Assembly (NCBI GenBank): GCA_030016755.1
Contig: JASEJC010000004.1
Coordinates: forward strand, 1 to 41,030
Direction: 5' to 3'
Source of the DNA: Candidatus Hodarchaeaceae archaeon
Lineage (GTDB): Archaea > Hadarchaeota > Hadarchaeia > Hadarchaeales > Hadarchaeaceae
Length of the DNA: 41,030 nt
Below are positions 26,552 to 34,545 of this stretch, piece by piece; the first letter of the stretch is position 1, and each line of letters opens with the position of its first letter. The position numbers and the translations under genes were made by a program. The notes below the pieces were generated by a model. The model saw only the letters and a program-made list of their open reading frames with translations, made no database searches and was not told the DNA's origin.

Positions 26552-26592
26552 ACGTTGGCATTTATCGTGGAAAGAGATTGGAGAAGGTCCTC

Positions 26593-27009
26593 ATGAAACT
26601 CAAGCTCAGACCTTCAGACCTCAAGACGCTCGAGGCCCACGCGCTGGAGGCCTTCCCCCACGAGTGCTGCGGCCTGCTACTGGGGCACTTCCGGGGCGAC
26701 GAGATTGAGGCGGTGGAGGTGGTCAAGGCGGAGAACGTGAAAAGGTCACCTGTAACATTTGAGGCTGCTCCTGAGTTCGTTTATCACCAGTACAGGCGGG
26801 CGGAGGAGCGCGGGCTCGAGCTGGTCGGGATTTACCACTCCCACCCAAACATCGCAGCATTTGTTAGCAGTCACGATTTCAAGATAATGGAGCTCTGGCC
26901 GGGGGTAGCTTGGTTGATTTTAAGCGTGGCAAAAGATCGCGTGCTCGAGCGGAAAGCCTACGCGCTGAAAAACGGCAAGATAGAGGAACTCAAGCTCTTG
27001 TCTAGCTGA
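26593..27009 (+). CDS. JAMM/MPN metalloprotease (Mec+/RPN11-like)
   Basis: Zinc isopeptidase-type hydrolase, about 138 residues. Catalytic Glu in FPHECCGLLLG, then YHSHPNIAAFVSSHDF, an exact HXHX7SXXD metal-binding motif. In bacteria Mec+ removes cysteine from the sulfur carrier CysO; in archaea JAMM1 removes ubiquitin-like SAMPs. I favour ATG 26593, where KLKLRPSDLKTLEAHA begins the fold; a GTG at 26548 overlaps the previous stop and would add 15 residues. It converges on the SepCysS gene with an 8-base overlap, next to a MoaD-E1 fusion. Confidence 0.9.
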   Translation: MKLKLRPSDLKTLEAHALEAFPHECCGLLLGHFRGDEIEAVEVVKAENVKRSPVTFEAAPEFVYHQYRRAEERGLELVGIYHSHPNIAAFVSSHDFKIMELWPGVAWLILSVAKDRVLERKAYALKNGKIEELKLLSS

Positions 27010-28210
27010 CCTTCAACCCCTGCTCTTTGGCGATCTCGAGGAATGCCTTCGCGACCCGCTCAACCTTCTCCCGAGGCAGGCCATAGGGGTTGAGCTTGAA
27101 GTGCTTGGTGAGCCCTGGCTGCACCCCGACAATCCCGCGGCGCTTCAGCTCCTCGTACAGGAAGAAGCCGCGCCGCTTGTGTTTCTCTGAGGCCCTGTAG
27201 ATCCCCTCCGACTCCATGTGGGTGAGGGTGTGCTGTTTTGGTTTGACCCCCAGCTGGCGGGTGCCCTCGATTCGCTCAAGCTGCTCGACCAAATACCTAG
27301 CATTCTCCACCTCTTCCTCCCACCGCTCGACCCGCTCGACCACGTGGGGGAACGAGGCCATCAGCGAGATAAGCGGGGCGCCCATGACCGTGCAGCCCAG
27401 CAGCGCGTACTCCTTCAGCCCAAACTTGCGCTTGCTCCAGTCACCGACGATCTTCGAGCGCGCAAGCACCCGGTCCGCGAGTTCTTCCCTCAGCGCGAGG
27501 ATTCCGGTCGGGGCGCTCGCAGCCCATGACTTGTGCCCGCTCGACACGATGATATCCGCGCCGAGTTTTTTTCCATCGATCGGCATGACCCCTGCAGTGT
27601 AGGCCGCGTTCAGCAGGAAAGGGACACCATACTTTTTACAAATTTTTCCAACGGCCGCTGCGTCGTTCAGGTTGCCGTAAAGGTAGTCGACGTGGGTGAG
27701 CAGGACCGCCGCAGGGAGCTTCCCGGTCTCCCGCTTGACCTCCTCTATTTTATCGGCGTACGCGTTCAGGTCGACCCTAAACTCAGGGTGGCCGCTGTGG
27801 GGGACCTCCTTGACCTTGAGCCGAGCCAGTTCTATTGCAGTGTAGGTGGAGTAGTGGGCGAGGCCGTCGACGACCACGTAGTCGCCGGGCTCCCCAAGGG
27901 TCGTGAACGCTATGAACTTGGCCTCCCTGCAACGCGTCACCACCCGGGCGATGTCCATCCCCAAAAATTCCGCCAAGTCCCTCATGAACTGGGCTATGGG
28001 CGGGCGCTCGATCGCGTCAAGCCTCGCTGCCTTTGGCGGGCACCAGTCGCAGGTCGAGTAACCATCGCCGAACTCGGCCAGGGCCTTCCGCGCCTCCGGG
28101 CTCAGCACCCCTCCCCGCTGGATGGGATTGAGGTTGATGTATCGCTCCTCCTTGAAGTCGCGCTTCAGGCCGAGGTATCGCTCGAGCCTTTCCTTCGGGA
28201 TTTTGGGCAT
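27002..28210 (-). CDS. pscS: Sep-tRNA:Cys-tRNA synthase
   Basis: PLP enzyme that converts O-phosphoseryl-tRNA(Cys) to Cys-tRNA(Cys), the tRNA-dependent route to cysteine. About 402 residues. Seen: ERYINLNPIQRGGVLSPEAR, Cys54 and Cys57 in GYSTCDWCPP, Cys273 in LLGCTVMGAP (the three cysteines that carry the persulfide in characterised SepCysS), and PLP Lys227 in SSGHKSWAASAPTG. ATG 28210 is preceded by AGGTAG; a TTG two codons upstream is unlikely. Last gene of a five-gene sulfur operon. SepRS and SepCysE are not in the window. Confidence 0.95.
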   Translation of the reverse strand: MPKIPKERLERYLGLKRDFKEERYINLNPIQRGGVLSPEARKALAEFGDGYSTCDWCPPKAARLDAIERPPIAQFMRDLAEFLGMDIARVVTRCREAKFIAFTTLGEPGDYVVVDGLAHYSTYTAIELARLKVKEVPHSGHPEFRVDLNAYADKIEEVKRETGKLPAAVLLTHVDYLYGNLNDAAAVGKICKKYGVPFLLNAAYTAGVMPIDGKKLGADIIVSSGHKSWAASAPTGILALREELADRVLARSKIVGDWSKRKFGLKEYALLGCTVMGAPLISLMASFPHVVERVERWEEEVENARYLVEQLERIEGTRQLGVKPKQHTLTHMESEGIYRASEKHKRRGFFLYEELKRRGIVGVQPGLTKHFKLNPYGLPREKVERVAKAFLEIAKEQGLKVS

Positions 28211-28216
28211 GCGCAA

Positions 28217-29236
28217 CTACCTGCCCCGCTTGCTGCAGACCGGGCAACGCGGGTCTCGTTTGACCTTCATCTCGTCGAACGTCATATCCATACCGTTGAA
28301 TATCAGCAGCCTTCCGACGAGGGGCTCGCCCACCCCTGTGATGAGCTTGATCGTCTCCATCGCCTGCAGGCACCCGATCACCCCAGGGGTTACCCCGAGC
28401 ACCGGGAATATCGGCTTTTTAGGTGGCTCCTGCGGCACAAGACACCTCAGGCACGGGCCCTTCCCAGGCACTATCGTCATGAGCTGGCCCATCAACCCCT
28501 CGACCGCCCCGTGGACGAACGGGATTCGAGCGCGCACGCAGGCCTCGTTGAGCAGGTAGCGAATCGGGTAGTTATCCATGCCGTCGACCACGACATCCGC
28601 CCCCTTAATGAGCTGGTTCACGTTTTCAGGGGTTATCCGCTCGAGCTTGCTGTCGATCTTGACGTTTGGATTCATCGCGTACAGCTTCTCGACCGCGGAT
28701 GCCGCCTTCGAGTGCCCCACATCGAGCTCCCAGTGCAGCACTTGGCGGTTGAGGTTCGTCATGTCGACCCGCTGCTCGTCTATGATCGTGAGGTGCCCGA
28801 CCCCAGCCTCGACCAAATAAATCGAGGAGGGACTACCAAGCCCTCCGAGTCCCGCGACGAACACGTGGGCCCGCTTAAGCTTGAGCTGCCCATTTTTCCC
28901 AAAACCCGGAATGATTATCTGGCGGTCGTAGCGCTCGAGTTCCTTGGTGGTCAGCCTGCCACCCGAGACCGGCGGGAAGATTGCCACCACGTCCCCGTCC
29001 TTCAGAGGGGTGTCGAGCCCTTCGAGGAGGCGTATCCCCCGCCCGTTCACCAAAATGTTCACGGTGTCGCGGAGCTTTCGCGTCCTTGGGGAGTAAAGTT
29101 GCTCGGCCAGTTTGTCCCCAAACCTGCGGACGAGTTCTTCAAGTAGAGAGGCGATGTCTTTCACTTTCTCGACTTGCTCCTGCTCTTTCCCCACCGCCTC
29201 TCGAAAGTTGGCGAAGAACTTCACGGTGATTGTCAT
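28217..29236 (-). CDS. MoaD/ThiS-like sulfur carrier fused to ThiF/MoeB-like E1
   Basis: 339 residues. Residues 1-93 are a beta-grasp carrier (TITVKFFANFREAVGKE ... GDVVAIFPPVSGG) with the terminal Gly92-Gly93 of a MoaD/ThiS tail. Residues 97-339 are an adenylating E1: LERYDRQIIIPGFGKNGQ, the ATP loop AGLGGLGSP, DEQRVDMTNLNRQ, VVDGMDNYPIRY, and zinc pairs Cys262/Cys265 and Cys331/Cys334. Free carriers are activated on a C-terminal glycine; here it is internal, so either a cut after Gly93 is needed or the carrier domain is used in cis. Between UPF0280 and SepCysS in the operon. ATG behind GGGAGC. Confidence 0.93.
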   Translation of the reverse strand: MTITVKFFANFREAVGKEQEQVEKVKDIASLLEELVRRFGDKLAEQLYSPRTRKLRDTVNILVNGRGIRLLEGLDTPLKDGDVVAIFPPVSGGRLTTKELERYDRQIIIPGFGKNGQLKLKRAHVFVAGLGGLGSPSSIYLVEAGVGHLTIIDEQRVDMTNLNRQVLHWELDVGHSKAASAVEKLYAMNPNVKIDSKLERITPENVNQLIKGADVVVDGMDNYPIRYLLNEACVRARIPFVHGAVEGLMGQLMTIVPGKGPCLRCLVPQEPPKKPIFPVLGVTPGVIGCLQAMETIKLITGVGEPLVGRLLIFNGMDMTFDEMKVKRDPRCPVCSKRGR

Positions 29237-29263
29237 CGGCTCCCATCCACGTTAGGGGTGCAT

Positions 29264-30034
29264 CTATAAAATGGGTGCTTGCTCCAGCCCATAACCACGG
29301 TATTTTTTCAGTGTGGTCGATAGCTCACGGGATTCTGGCGCTACTCGGCTCAACTCAGGTAGCTTGCCCCATGTGCCGATGTACTCTCCCCTCACGATAA
29401 GGCAGCCCCGGATTTCTGGAATGCACTTGGCGCGGCTCAGACCTCGCTCGATCGATGATTTGGTGTCCACCCCATTCACCGCATTCGCTATCGAGGTCGC
29501 CGCCGCGTCTGCCACGGAGGCCTCCCGCGCAACCGCGACGACAGCGTCAGCCCACCCGAAACTTATCGAATGCCCCACCGTGCCAGAGCTCGTGCAAATC
29601 CCAATCGGCAGCTCAGCCGCCCGGACGAGGAATCCTATTTTTCCCGAACCCTCCGCGTGACCGGCGAAAACCCCCACGCGGAACTCCCGGTCTCCCGCTA
29701 TCGCAATGTCGCCACCATTTTCGACCACCACGTTTACAGCGCCGGCCCTCAGTGCAGCCTCGGCCGCGACCTGTGAGATCGCCCCAGCAACCGCGGCGAA
29801 GGGCCCGACCCCGGCAAGTTCCCCAGCCCTAAGCATCAGCTCGATGACCCTCGGGTGTCCACCCCCGAGCTTCAGAGGCTCCAGCGACCACCGGAACTCA
29901 GGGCATTTGAGGATGAACCGCTCGATCTCGCACCTGGCTCGCAAGCTGGCGTCGATCGCGGCATCGATTGCTCGCTCTTCGTCGCACTTGATGCGGAGGT
30001 TCGTCTCCCTGAAGGACCAAGTTCGCTCGTGCAT
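29264..30034 (-). CDS. UPF0280 (COG2122) protein, ApbE-like
   Basis: About 256 residues. Seen: ERTWSFRETNLRIKCDEE, GVGPFAAVAGAISQVAAEAAL, VVENGGDIAIAG, GICTSSGTVGHSISFGWADAVVAVA. These define UPF0280, a relative of the flavin transferase ApbE. The Methanosarcina homologue MA1715 is reported to aid sulfide assimilation, and the neighbours here fit that job. The start is ATG 30034, about seven bases after AGGTGG; the GTG at 30043 would overlie that site. Third gene of the sulfur operon. Confidence 0.9.
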   Translation of the reverse strand: MHERTWSFRETNLRIKCDEERAIDAAIDASLRARCEIERFILKCPEFRWSLEPLKLGGGHPRVIELMLRAGELAGVGPFAAVAGAISQVAAEAALRAGAVNVVVENGGDIAIAGDREFRVGVFAGHAEGSGKIGFLVRAAELPIGICTSSGTVGHSISFGWADAVVAVAREASVADAAATSIANAVNGVDTKSSIERGLSRAKCIPEIRGCLIVRGEYIGTWGKLPELSRVAPESRELSTTLKKYRGYGLEQAPIL

Positions 30035-30043
30035 GGAGACCAC

Positions 30044-30445
30044 CTAGAACTCCGATAGCTTGAGCGCCCGCACCGGGCACGAGGGCACACAGAGCTCACA
30101 GTAGATGCACTTGTCCTCGTCGAGCTCGACCGTTTTGTCGTCAGTTGTATACAGTGCACCCGTCGGACAGAGCGAGAGGCACGCCCCGCAATCGAAGCAT
30201 GAATCGCGGTCGAGCTGGATCGCGCGCTTGATCTCCCTGACCTCGACGCCCTTCCGCTCGAACAGCTCGATGGCATTGTCAACATCCTTGTCGGGGGCAT
30301 CGATCGCGATTAGAATTTCCCCGCCCCGCGTGCCGAACTCCGCGTAAAGTATGTTCAGCAGCAGCCCGGTCTCCTTGATCACCGAGGCCAGGATGGGCTC
30401 AGTTGTCTTCTGGGGGGAGTACCTCAGCAAAATCTTTCGCGTCAT
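30044..30445 (-). CDS. NIL-domain / 2[4Fe-4S] ferredoxin
   Basis: 133 residues. Residues 1-75 are a NIL domain (KILLRYSPQKTTEPILASVI, EILIAIDAPDKDVDNAIELF), the ACT-like fold of methionine ABC transporters. Residues 80-130 carry two CX2CX2CX3CP clusters (CFDCGACLSLCP and CIYCELCVPSCP). The Methanosarcina homologue MA1822 works with the DUF39 enzyme to make homocysteine from aspartate semialdehyde. ATG overlaps the DUF39 stop by 4 bases, so the two are coupled. Confidence 0.93.
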   Translation of the reverse strand: MTRKILLRYSPQKTTEPILASVIKETGLLLNILYAEFGTRGGEILIAIDAPDKDVDNAIELFERKGVEVREIKRAIQLDRDSCFDCGACLSLCPTGALYTTDDKTVELDEDKCIYCELCVPSCPVRALKLSEF

Positions 30446-31956
30446 CTCTCTCGCCTCCCCAGCAGCTTCGATAAATCACTGCTAGTTATTATCCCTCTAA
30501 GTTCACCCTTGGCGTTCACCACCGGAAGCCCTGAGATCCAATACTTGTCGAGCTTTCTGGCCACTACATCGATTGGCTCATCCTCGGCCGCCGTGATGAC
30601 CTTGTGGGTCAGGATTTCCGACAATTTCTTCTTCTCAGTCCCGACCGATACGGCGATGTCCCATGAGGTCACGATGCCCACGAGCTTCCCCTTTGCGTCC
30701 ACGATCGGCAGGTGGTCGAAGTTCCGCTCCGCGAATATCTTTGCAGCGCTGGCGATCGAGTCAGTCGGCTTGGCGGTCACCACCTCTCGCGTCATCAAGT
30801 CCCTGACGAACGGGACAGCCGCGACCTGCTTCATGGGTTTGAACACTTGGTCAGTGACGAGCCTCTTCACGGGTTCGGATAGGAAGAACTTCTTTTCCTG
30901 GATCCACTTCTTAAGTATACCAGCGATTTCCCGCGCGCGCTTCAGGCTGCTCAGGGGGCTGACGGGAACTTCCTTGCCATCGATTTCGACCTTCCCTGAT
31001 TTCAGTTCGGCGTAAGTGACCTCCCTGAGGATTGGGCGGTCCCTCCTGGGGACACCGTAGTCGATGAGGTTGGTCTTTATCTCCTCGTCGCTGATGCCCG
31101 TGGTCTTCGCGACTCGCTCGTTTATGATTGGGATGGGGATGCCAATGCCGACGTAGAGCGTGGTCCCGTATTTTTCAATCGTTGCCCCGCGGATGAAGCG
31201 CGCATCCATTTCCTTGAGGTTCCCGACAGTCATTATGTTTCCCATTGCATTGGTTGGGGCGTGCTGGGTCCCCTCCCAGAAGATGTAACCCTGGGCGCCA
31301 CCCAAGAAGATCCGGGTCCCAATCCCGATGGTTTCATAGTTGGGGTCGTTGTGCAGCGGGCTCAAGCTCCCGGATCCAGAGTAGGTCACGTTGCCGTAGT
31401 TGGGGAGTAGGGTGCCCATGTAGGTATAGATCGTTTCATCGCGCGAGTTGGTTGCAGCGACGTAGCGTTGGTATGCGTTGCGCGGGTTACATAAGACTGC
31501 CTGGTTTAAGTCGTCTTTCGTCACGGTGGTCTCGAGTTCCCTGCGCGGGTAGCAGTCGGTGCCGTACGCGATGGCTCGGACCTCTACCTCCTTTCCTCGG
31601 ACCAGATCCTCTATGACGTGACCTCCCCCGTAATCGAAGCCGCGGGTCTCGCTGAGCTGGGTGGCGCCTATGTAGGCATCGACGGCCGCGACACCGGTGT
31701 AGGCCTCGACATCGTTCAGCCAGACGCGCTGCATCTTGATCGGCGGGTCGGCGTGTCCGAAGTTCAGCCATGCCCCGGAGCTGCACATTGCTCCGAAGGT
31801 CCCCGTGGTGACGACATCCACCTCCTTGGCGGCCTTTAGCTCGCCTTTTTCTCGAACGATCTCTACCATCTCCTCAGCCGTCACCACCACGGCATCGCCA
31901 CGCCTGATCCGCTCGTTTATCTCGGCCACCGATTTGTTTACCTTGGTCCCGACCAA
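30442..31956 (-). CDS. DUF39 homocysteine biosynthesis protein with CBS pair (L-aspartate semialdehyde sulfurtransferase)
   Basis: 504 residues. The DUF39 domain (about 1-370, COG1900) is seen in SVAEINERIRRGDAVVVTAEEMVEI, FGAMCSSGAWLNFGH (Cys58), YGTDCYPRRELET (Cys135) and TYMGTLLPNYGNVTYSGSGSLSPL. Two CBS domains follow (LMTREVVTAKPTDSIASAAKI and ILTHKVITAAEDEPIDVVARK). In Methanosarcina MA1821 converts aspartate semialdehyde plus sulfide to homocysteine; Cys58 and Cys135 are the likely persulfide residues. The CBS pair may sense adenosyl ligands (inference). First gene of the sulfur operon; TTG start behind GGGGGGTC. Confidence 0.93.
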   Translation of the reverse strand: MVGTKVNKSVAEINERIRRGDAVVVTAEEMVEIVREKGELKAAKEVDVVTTGTFGAMCSSGAWLNFGHADPPIKMQRVWLNDVEAYTGVAAVDAYIGATQLSETRGFDYGGGHVIEDLVRGKEVEVRAIAYGTDCYPRRELETTVTKDDLNQAVLCNPRNAYQRYVAATNSRDETIYTYMGTLLPNYGNVTYSGSGSLSPLHNDPNYETIGIGTRIFLGGAQGYIFWEGTQHAPTNAMGNIMTVGNLKEMDARFIRGATIEKYGTTLYVGIGIPIPIINERVAKTTGISDEEIKTNLIDYGVPRRDRPILREVTYAELKSGKVEIDGKEVPVSPLSSLKRAREIAGILKKWIQEKKFFLSEPVKRLVTDQVFKPMKQVAAVPFVRDLMTREVVTAKPTDSIASAAKIFAERNFDHLPIVDAKGKLVGIVTSWDIAVSVGTEKKKLSEILTHKVITAAEDEPIDVVARKLDKYWISGLPVVNAKGELRGIITSSDLSKLLGRRER

Positions 31957-32094
31957 TCTTGACCCCCCTGAGGTTGAAAATAGTTGAAAATTACTAGTAT
32001 TTATATTTTTTGCTTTTAATATTACTCATGGGAATATAGACAAAATGGGCGGTAAAGCTTAATTTGCAGGGCAGTTATCGCACTCTGGGTATAA
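31957..32094. promoter_or_regulatory. Divergent promoter region of sulfur operon and gcvT, with tandem decamer
   Basis: The minus-strand operon has a TATA element AAAAATATAAATAC (about 31997-32010). Between it and the TTG start lies a tandem 10-base repeat on the plus strand: GTTGAAAATA (31973-31982) and GTTGAAAATT (31983-31992). One helical turn apart, in the leader of a sulfur operon, it is a candidate operator. For gcvT, TAAAGCTTAATTT (about 32052-32064) lies some 30-40 bases before the ATG, suggesting a short or absent leader. Confidence 0.5.
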
Positions 32095-33213
32095 ATGAAA
32101 AAACTTCACTTGGCTCGTGCCCACCGTTCCCTCGGGGCGCAGCTTGTCGAGTTCGCGGGGTGGGAGATGCCGCTGAAGTACACCTCCGTGATCGAGGAGC
32201 ACTTGGCCGTGCGCGAGGCGGTCGGGCTCTTTGATGTCAGCCACATGGGTGAGTTCAGCGTGCGGGGCCCGGGGGCGCTCGACTTCCTGCAGCGCGTCAC
32301 CTCAAACGATGTCTCAAAACTTGCTGTTGGGGGCGCGCAGTACTCGACGGTCCTCAACGAGCGCGGCGGCATCAGAGATGATGTGGTTGTGTACAGGCTG
32401 GGGGAGCAGGAGTTCATGGTCGTCTGCAACGCTGCAAACGTCGAGAAGCTGAGCGACTGGTTTGCGCAGCAAATTGGCGAGGGCACGGATCTGAAAGACA
32501 TCACGATGACCACGGTCCTGCTTGCCCTTCAGGGACCAAAAGCGCAGCAGGTCCTCCAACCCCTCACAAAATTCGACCTCACCCAGCTGAAGCGGTTCAA
32601 GGCGGCACGTGCGGAGGTCGCTGGAGTTTCCGTGCTCGCGAGCCGCAGCGGCTACACGGGCGAGGACGGGTTCGAACTCTACATGTTTGATGAGCCCACA
32701 TCCAACCCCATCAGGGCCGAGAAGCTGTGGGGTGCTCTGCTCAAGGCCGGCGCGAGCGCTGGCATTAAACCCTGCGGGCTGGGGGCTCGCGACACGACAC
32801 GCCTCGAGGCTGGCCTGTGCCTCTACGGCAACGACCTGACGGAGGAGATCACGCCGCTTGAGGCCCGCATCGATTTCGTGGTAAAGTTCGAGAAAGGTGA
32901 ATTCATCGGGCGCACCCCTTTGCTCGAGCAAAAGAACTCGGGGCTGAAGCGCGCTCGGGTTGGGCTGCGGATGCTCGAGGCAGGGGTGCCGAGGCAGGGG
33001 TACGGGATTTTCAGGGGCGATCAAAAAATAGGGGCGGTGACCTCGGGCACTTTCTCCCCGCTGCTCAAGGTCGGGGTCGCGATGGGCTACGCCAAGCCAG
33101 ATCTGAAGGTCGGGGATAGGGTGGAGGTTGAGATTCACGGCAAGCGGCGGGCGGCCGAGGTCGTCAACTGGCCTTTTTATGATCCGGCGAAATACGGGCA
33201 CTCAAGGCGGTAA
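32095..33213 (+). CDS. gcvT: Aminomethyltransferase (glycine cleavage T protein)
   Basis: Folate- or pterin-dependent aminomethyl/methyl transferase, 372 residues. Seen: HRSLGAQLVEFAGWEMPLKY, LFDVSHMGEFSVRGP, RGGIRDDVVVY with the catalytic Asp, SRSGYTGEDGFELY, LGARDTTRLEAGLCLYGNDL and the C-terminal barrel VTSGTFSPLLKVGVAMGY. No gcvP or gcvH is in the window. It starts ATG at 32095 and is followed after one base by an FrhB-type gene, so the pair is probably cotranscribed. Confidence 0.93.
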   Translation: MKKLHLARAHRSLGAQLVEFAGWEMPLKYTSVIEEHLAVREAVGLFDVSHMGEFSVRGPGALDFLQRVTSNDVSKLAVGGAQYSTVLNERGGIRDDVVVYRLGEQEFMVVCNAANVEKLSDWFAQQIGEGTDLKDITMTTVLLALQGPKAQQVLQPLTKFDLTQLKRFKAARAEVAGVSVLASRSGYTGEDGFELYMFDEPTSNPIRAEKLWGALLKAGASAGIKPCGLGARDTTRLEAGLCLYGNDLTEEITPLEARIDFVVKFEKGEFIGRTPLLEQKNSGLKRARVGLRMLEAGVPRQGYGIFRGDQKIGAVTSGTFSPLLKVGVAMGYAKPDLKVGDRVEVEIHGKRRAAEVVNWPFYDPAKYGHSRR

Positions 33214-33214
33214 G

Positions 33215-34366
33215 ATGGTCAAACTCATCGGTGACCTGATAAAGGACGTCATCGAGCCAGGTTTCTGCTTGGGTTGCAACGCCTGTGTCGCCGCGTGCCC
33301 GATGCAGTGCATCAAGAAGGAGGAAAATGAAATTCCGGTGTTGAAGACGGGGTGCATCAACTGCGGCATCTGCTACGGGCAGTGCCCCCAAGTAGTGGAC
33401 CCGAAAACGCTACAGAAAGCCATCTTTGGCGATAACCCCACCGATGAACTCTTGGGTACCTACACCCAAGCGCTGGCGGTCGAGGCGAAGGATGCAATCA
33501 TGAAGGCGCACGGCCAAGACGGTGGCGCGGTCACGGCCCTCTTGAGTTCACTTCTAGATGATGGGTACATCGATGGGGCAGTGGTCGTGGGAACGGGGGA
33601 AGCGCCCTGGCAGCCCGTCGCAAGGGTTGCAACGACAACCGGAGAGCTCATCGAGTGCGCAGGCAGCAAGTACACTAGGACTCCATTGTTCATCGGGTTG
33701 CGCGACGCGGTCAACCTCTACTATCGCAAGCGCGTGGCAATCGTGGGGACCCCCTGCAATATCGTCGCTTCGTGGAGGATGCAGTTCTCCGAACCCACGA
33801 ACCGGCACCTCGGCGAGACGATAAGGCTCCGGGTGGGGCTCTTCTGCGGCGGGGTCTTCAGGTACAAGGAGTTCCTCAAGGACATCATCGAAAGGCAGCT
33901 GCGGGCCCCGCTTGCAGAGGTGGCCAAGTTCGACATGAAAGACGGGAGATTTGTGATCTACCTCAGGCACAAGCCCAAGCGGGAGCTTGCCCTCAGCGCC
34001 GTGAAACGCTACATCGACCTGCCCTGTAAGATCTGCTCAGACTTCACGGCGGAGTTCGCCGATATCTCCGTGGGTTCGGCTGGTTCACCGCACGGGCGCT
34101 CGACGGTGCTCATCCGCACGCCCACGGGCGCCGAGGCATTCGATGTGGCGAAGAAATTCAGAAAATTCAGCGCGGTTGAGCTGGAGAAGGTGAAACCCGG
34201 CATCGAGGGGGTCAGGCTGGAGGCGAAGGCGAAGAAAGGGGCCGCAGCGAAGGAGCTAGAGATTATGCGCAGGCAGAAGAAGCCGCTACCGGTTTGGCTG
34301 CAGGAGCGCCCGCCCGAACCACCAAAGGAAACGATTGAATCGCTCAAGAGCATCAGCCGGGTTTAG
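33215..34366 (+). CDS. FrhB-family F420/flavin oxidoreductase with two [4Fe-4S] clusters
   Basis: 383 residues. Two N-terminal ferredoxin motifs: Cys18/21/24/28 (CLGCNACVAACP) and Cys47/50/53/57 (CINCGICYGQCP). The FrhB N domain follows (HGQDGGAVTALLSSLLDDGYIDGAVVV), then the C domain with KRVAIVGTPCNIVASWRM, LRVGLFCGGVF and LPCKICSDFTAEFADISVGSAG. Relatives are the F420-binding subunits of hydrogenase, formate dehydrogenase, Fpo and F420-dependent sulfite reductase; here it is a stand-alone gene. Redox partner unknown; adjacency to gcvT and to a sulfur operon suggests electron supply to C1 or sulfur chemistry (inference). Confidence 0.9.
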   Translation: MVKLIGDLIKDVIEPGFCLGCNACVAACPMQCIKKEENEIPVLKTGCINCGICYGQCPQVVDPKTLQKAIFGDNPTDELLGTYTQALAVEAKDAIMKAHGQDGGAVTALLSSLLDDGYIDGAVVVGTGEAPWQPVARVATTTGELIECAGSKYTRTPLFIGLRDAVNLYYRKRVAIVGTPCNIVASWRMQFSEPTNRHLGETIRLRVGLFCGGVFRYKEFLKDIIERQLRAPLAEVAKFDMKDGRFVIYLRHKPKRELALSAVKRYIDLPCKICSDFTAEFADISVGSAGSPHGRSTVLIRTPTGAEAFDVAKKFRKFSAVELEKVKPGIEGVRLEAKAKKGAAAKELEIMRRQKKPLPVWLQERPPEPPKETIESLKSISRV

Positions 34367-34398
34367 GGTTCTATGTTTGGATTGAATTCCAGCGGGCG

Positions 34399-34533
34399 TT
34401 AATCAACAGGGGTGTTTATCATGTTCACAGCAAAGCTTTCGTCACCAGCTTCAGGGACTTGACCGGCTAAGATGATGAAGTCCTTTCTCACACTGAGGAA
34501 TCCCGAACCCGTTAGAGTTAAATCTAATTCCAA
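34399..34533 (-). other. Short coding-like frame, 44 codons, doubtful
   Basis: The minus strand between two genes reads, from TTG 34533, ELDLTLTGSGFLSVRKDF, then IILAGQVPEAGDESFAVNM and INTPVD before a TAA. The composition looks like protein, yet there is no ribosome site, no in-frame ATG at the front and no family match. It may be the tail of a lost gene or chance. The rest of 34367-34542 holds the promoter of the next gene (GTTAAATCTAA near 34517-34527). Confidence 0.3.
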
Positions 34534-34545
34534 AAACTATGTGTG

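Noticed and set aside
27533-29146. 537-codon open frame on the plus strand
   Set aside because: It is entirely antisense to SepCysS and the MoaD-E1 fusion, both of which have strong motifs; GC-rich codon use opens such shadows.
34474-34498. A perfect C box (ATGATGA) followed by CTGA 14 bases later on the plus strand
   Set aside because: There is no second C'/D' pair, no terminal stem and no rRNA target I can recognise, and the opposite strand reads as protein-like sequence.
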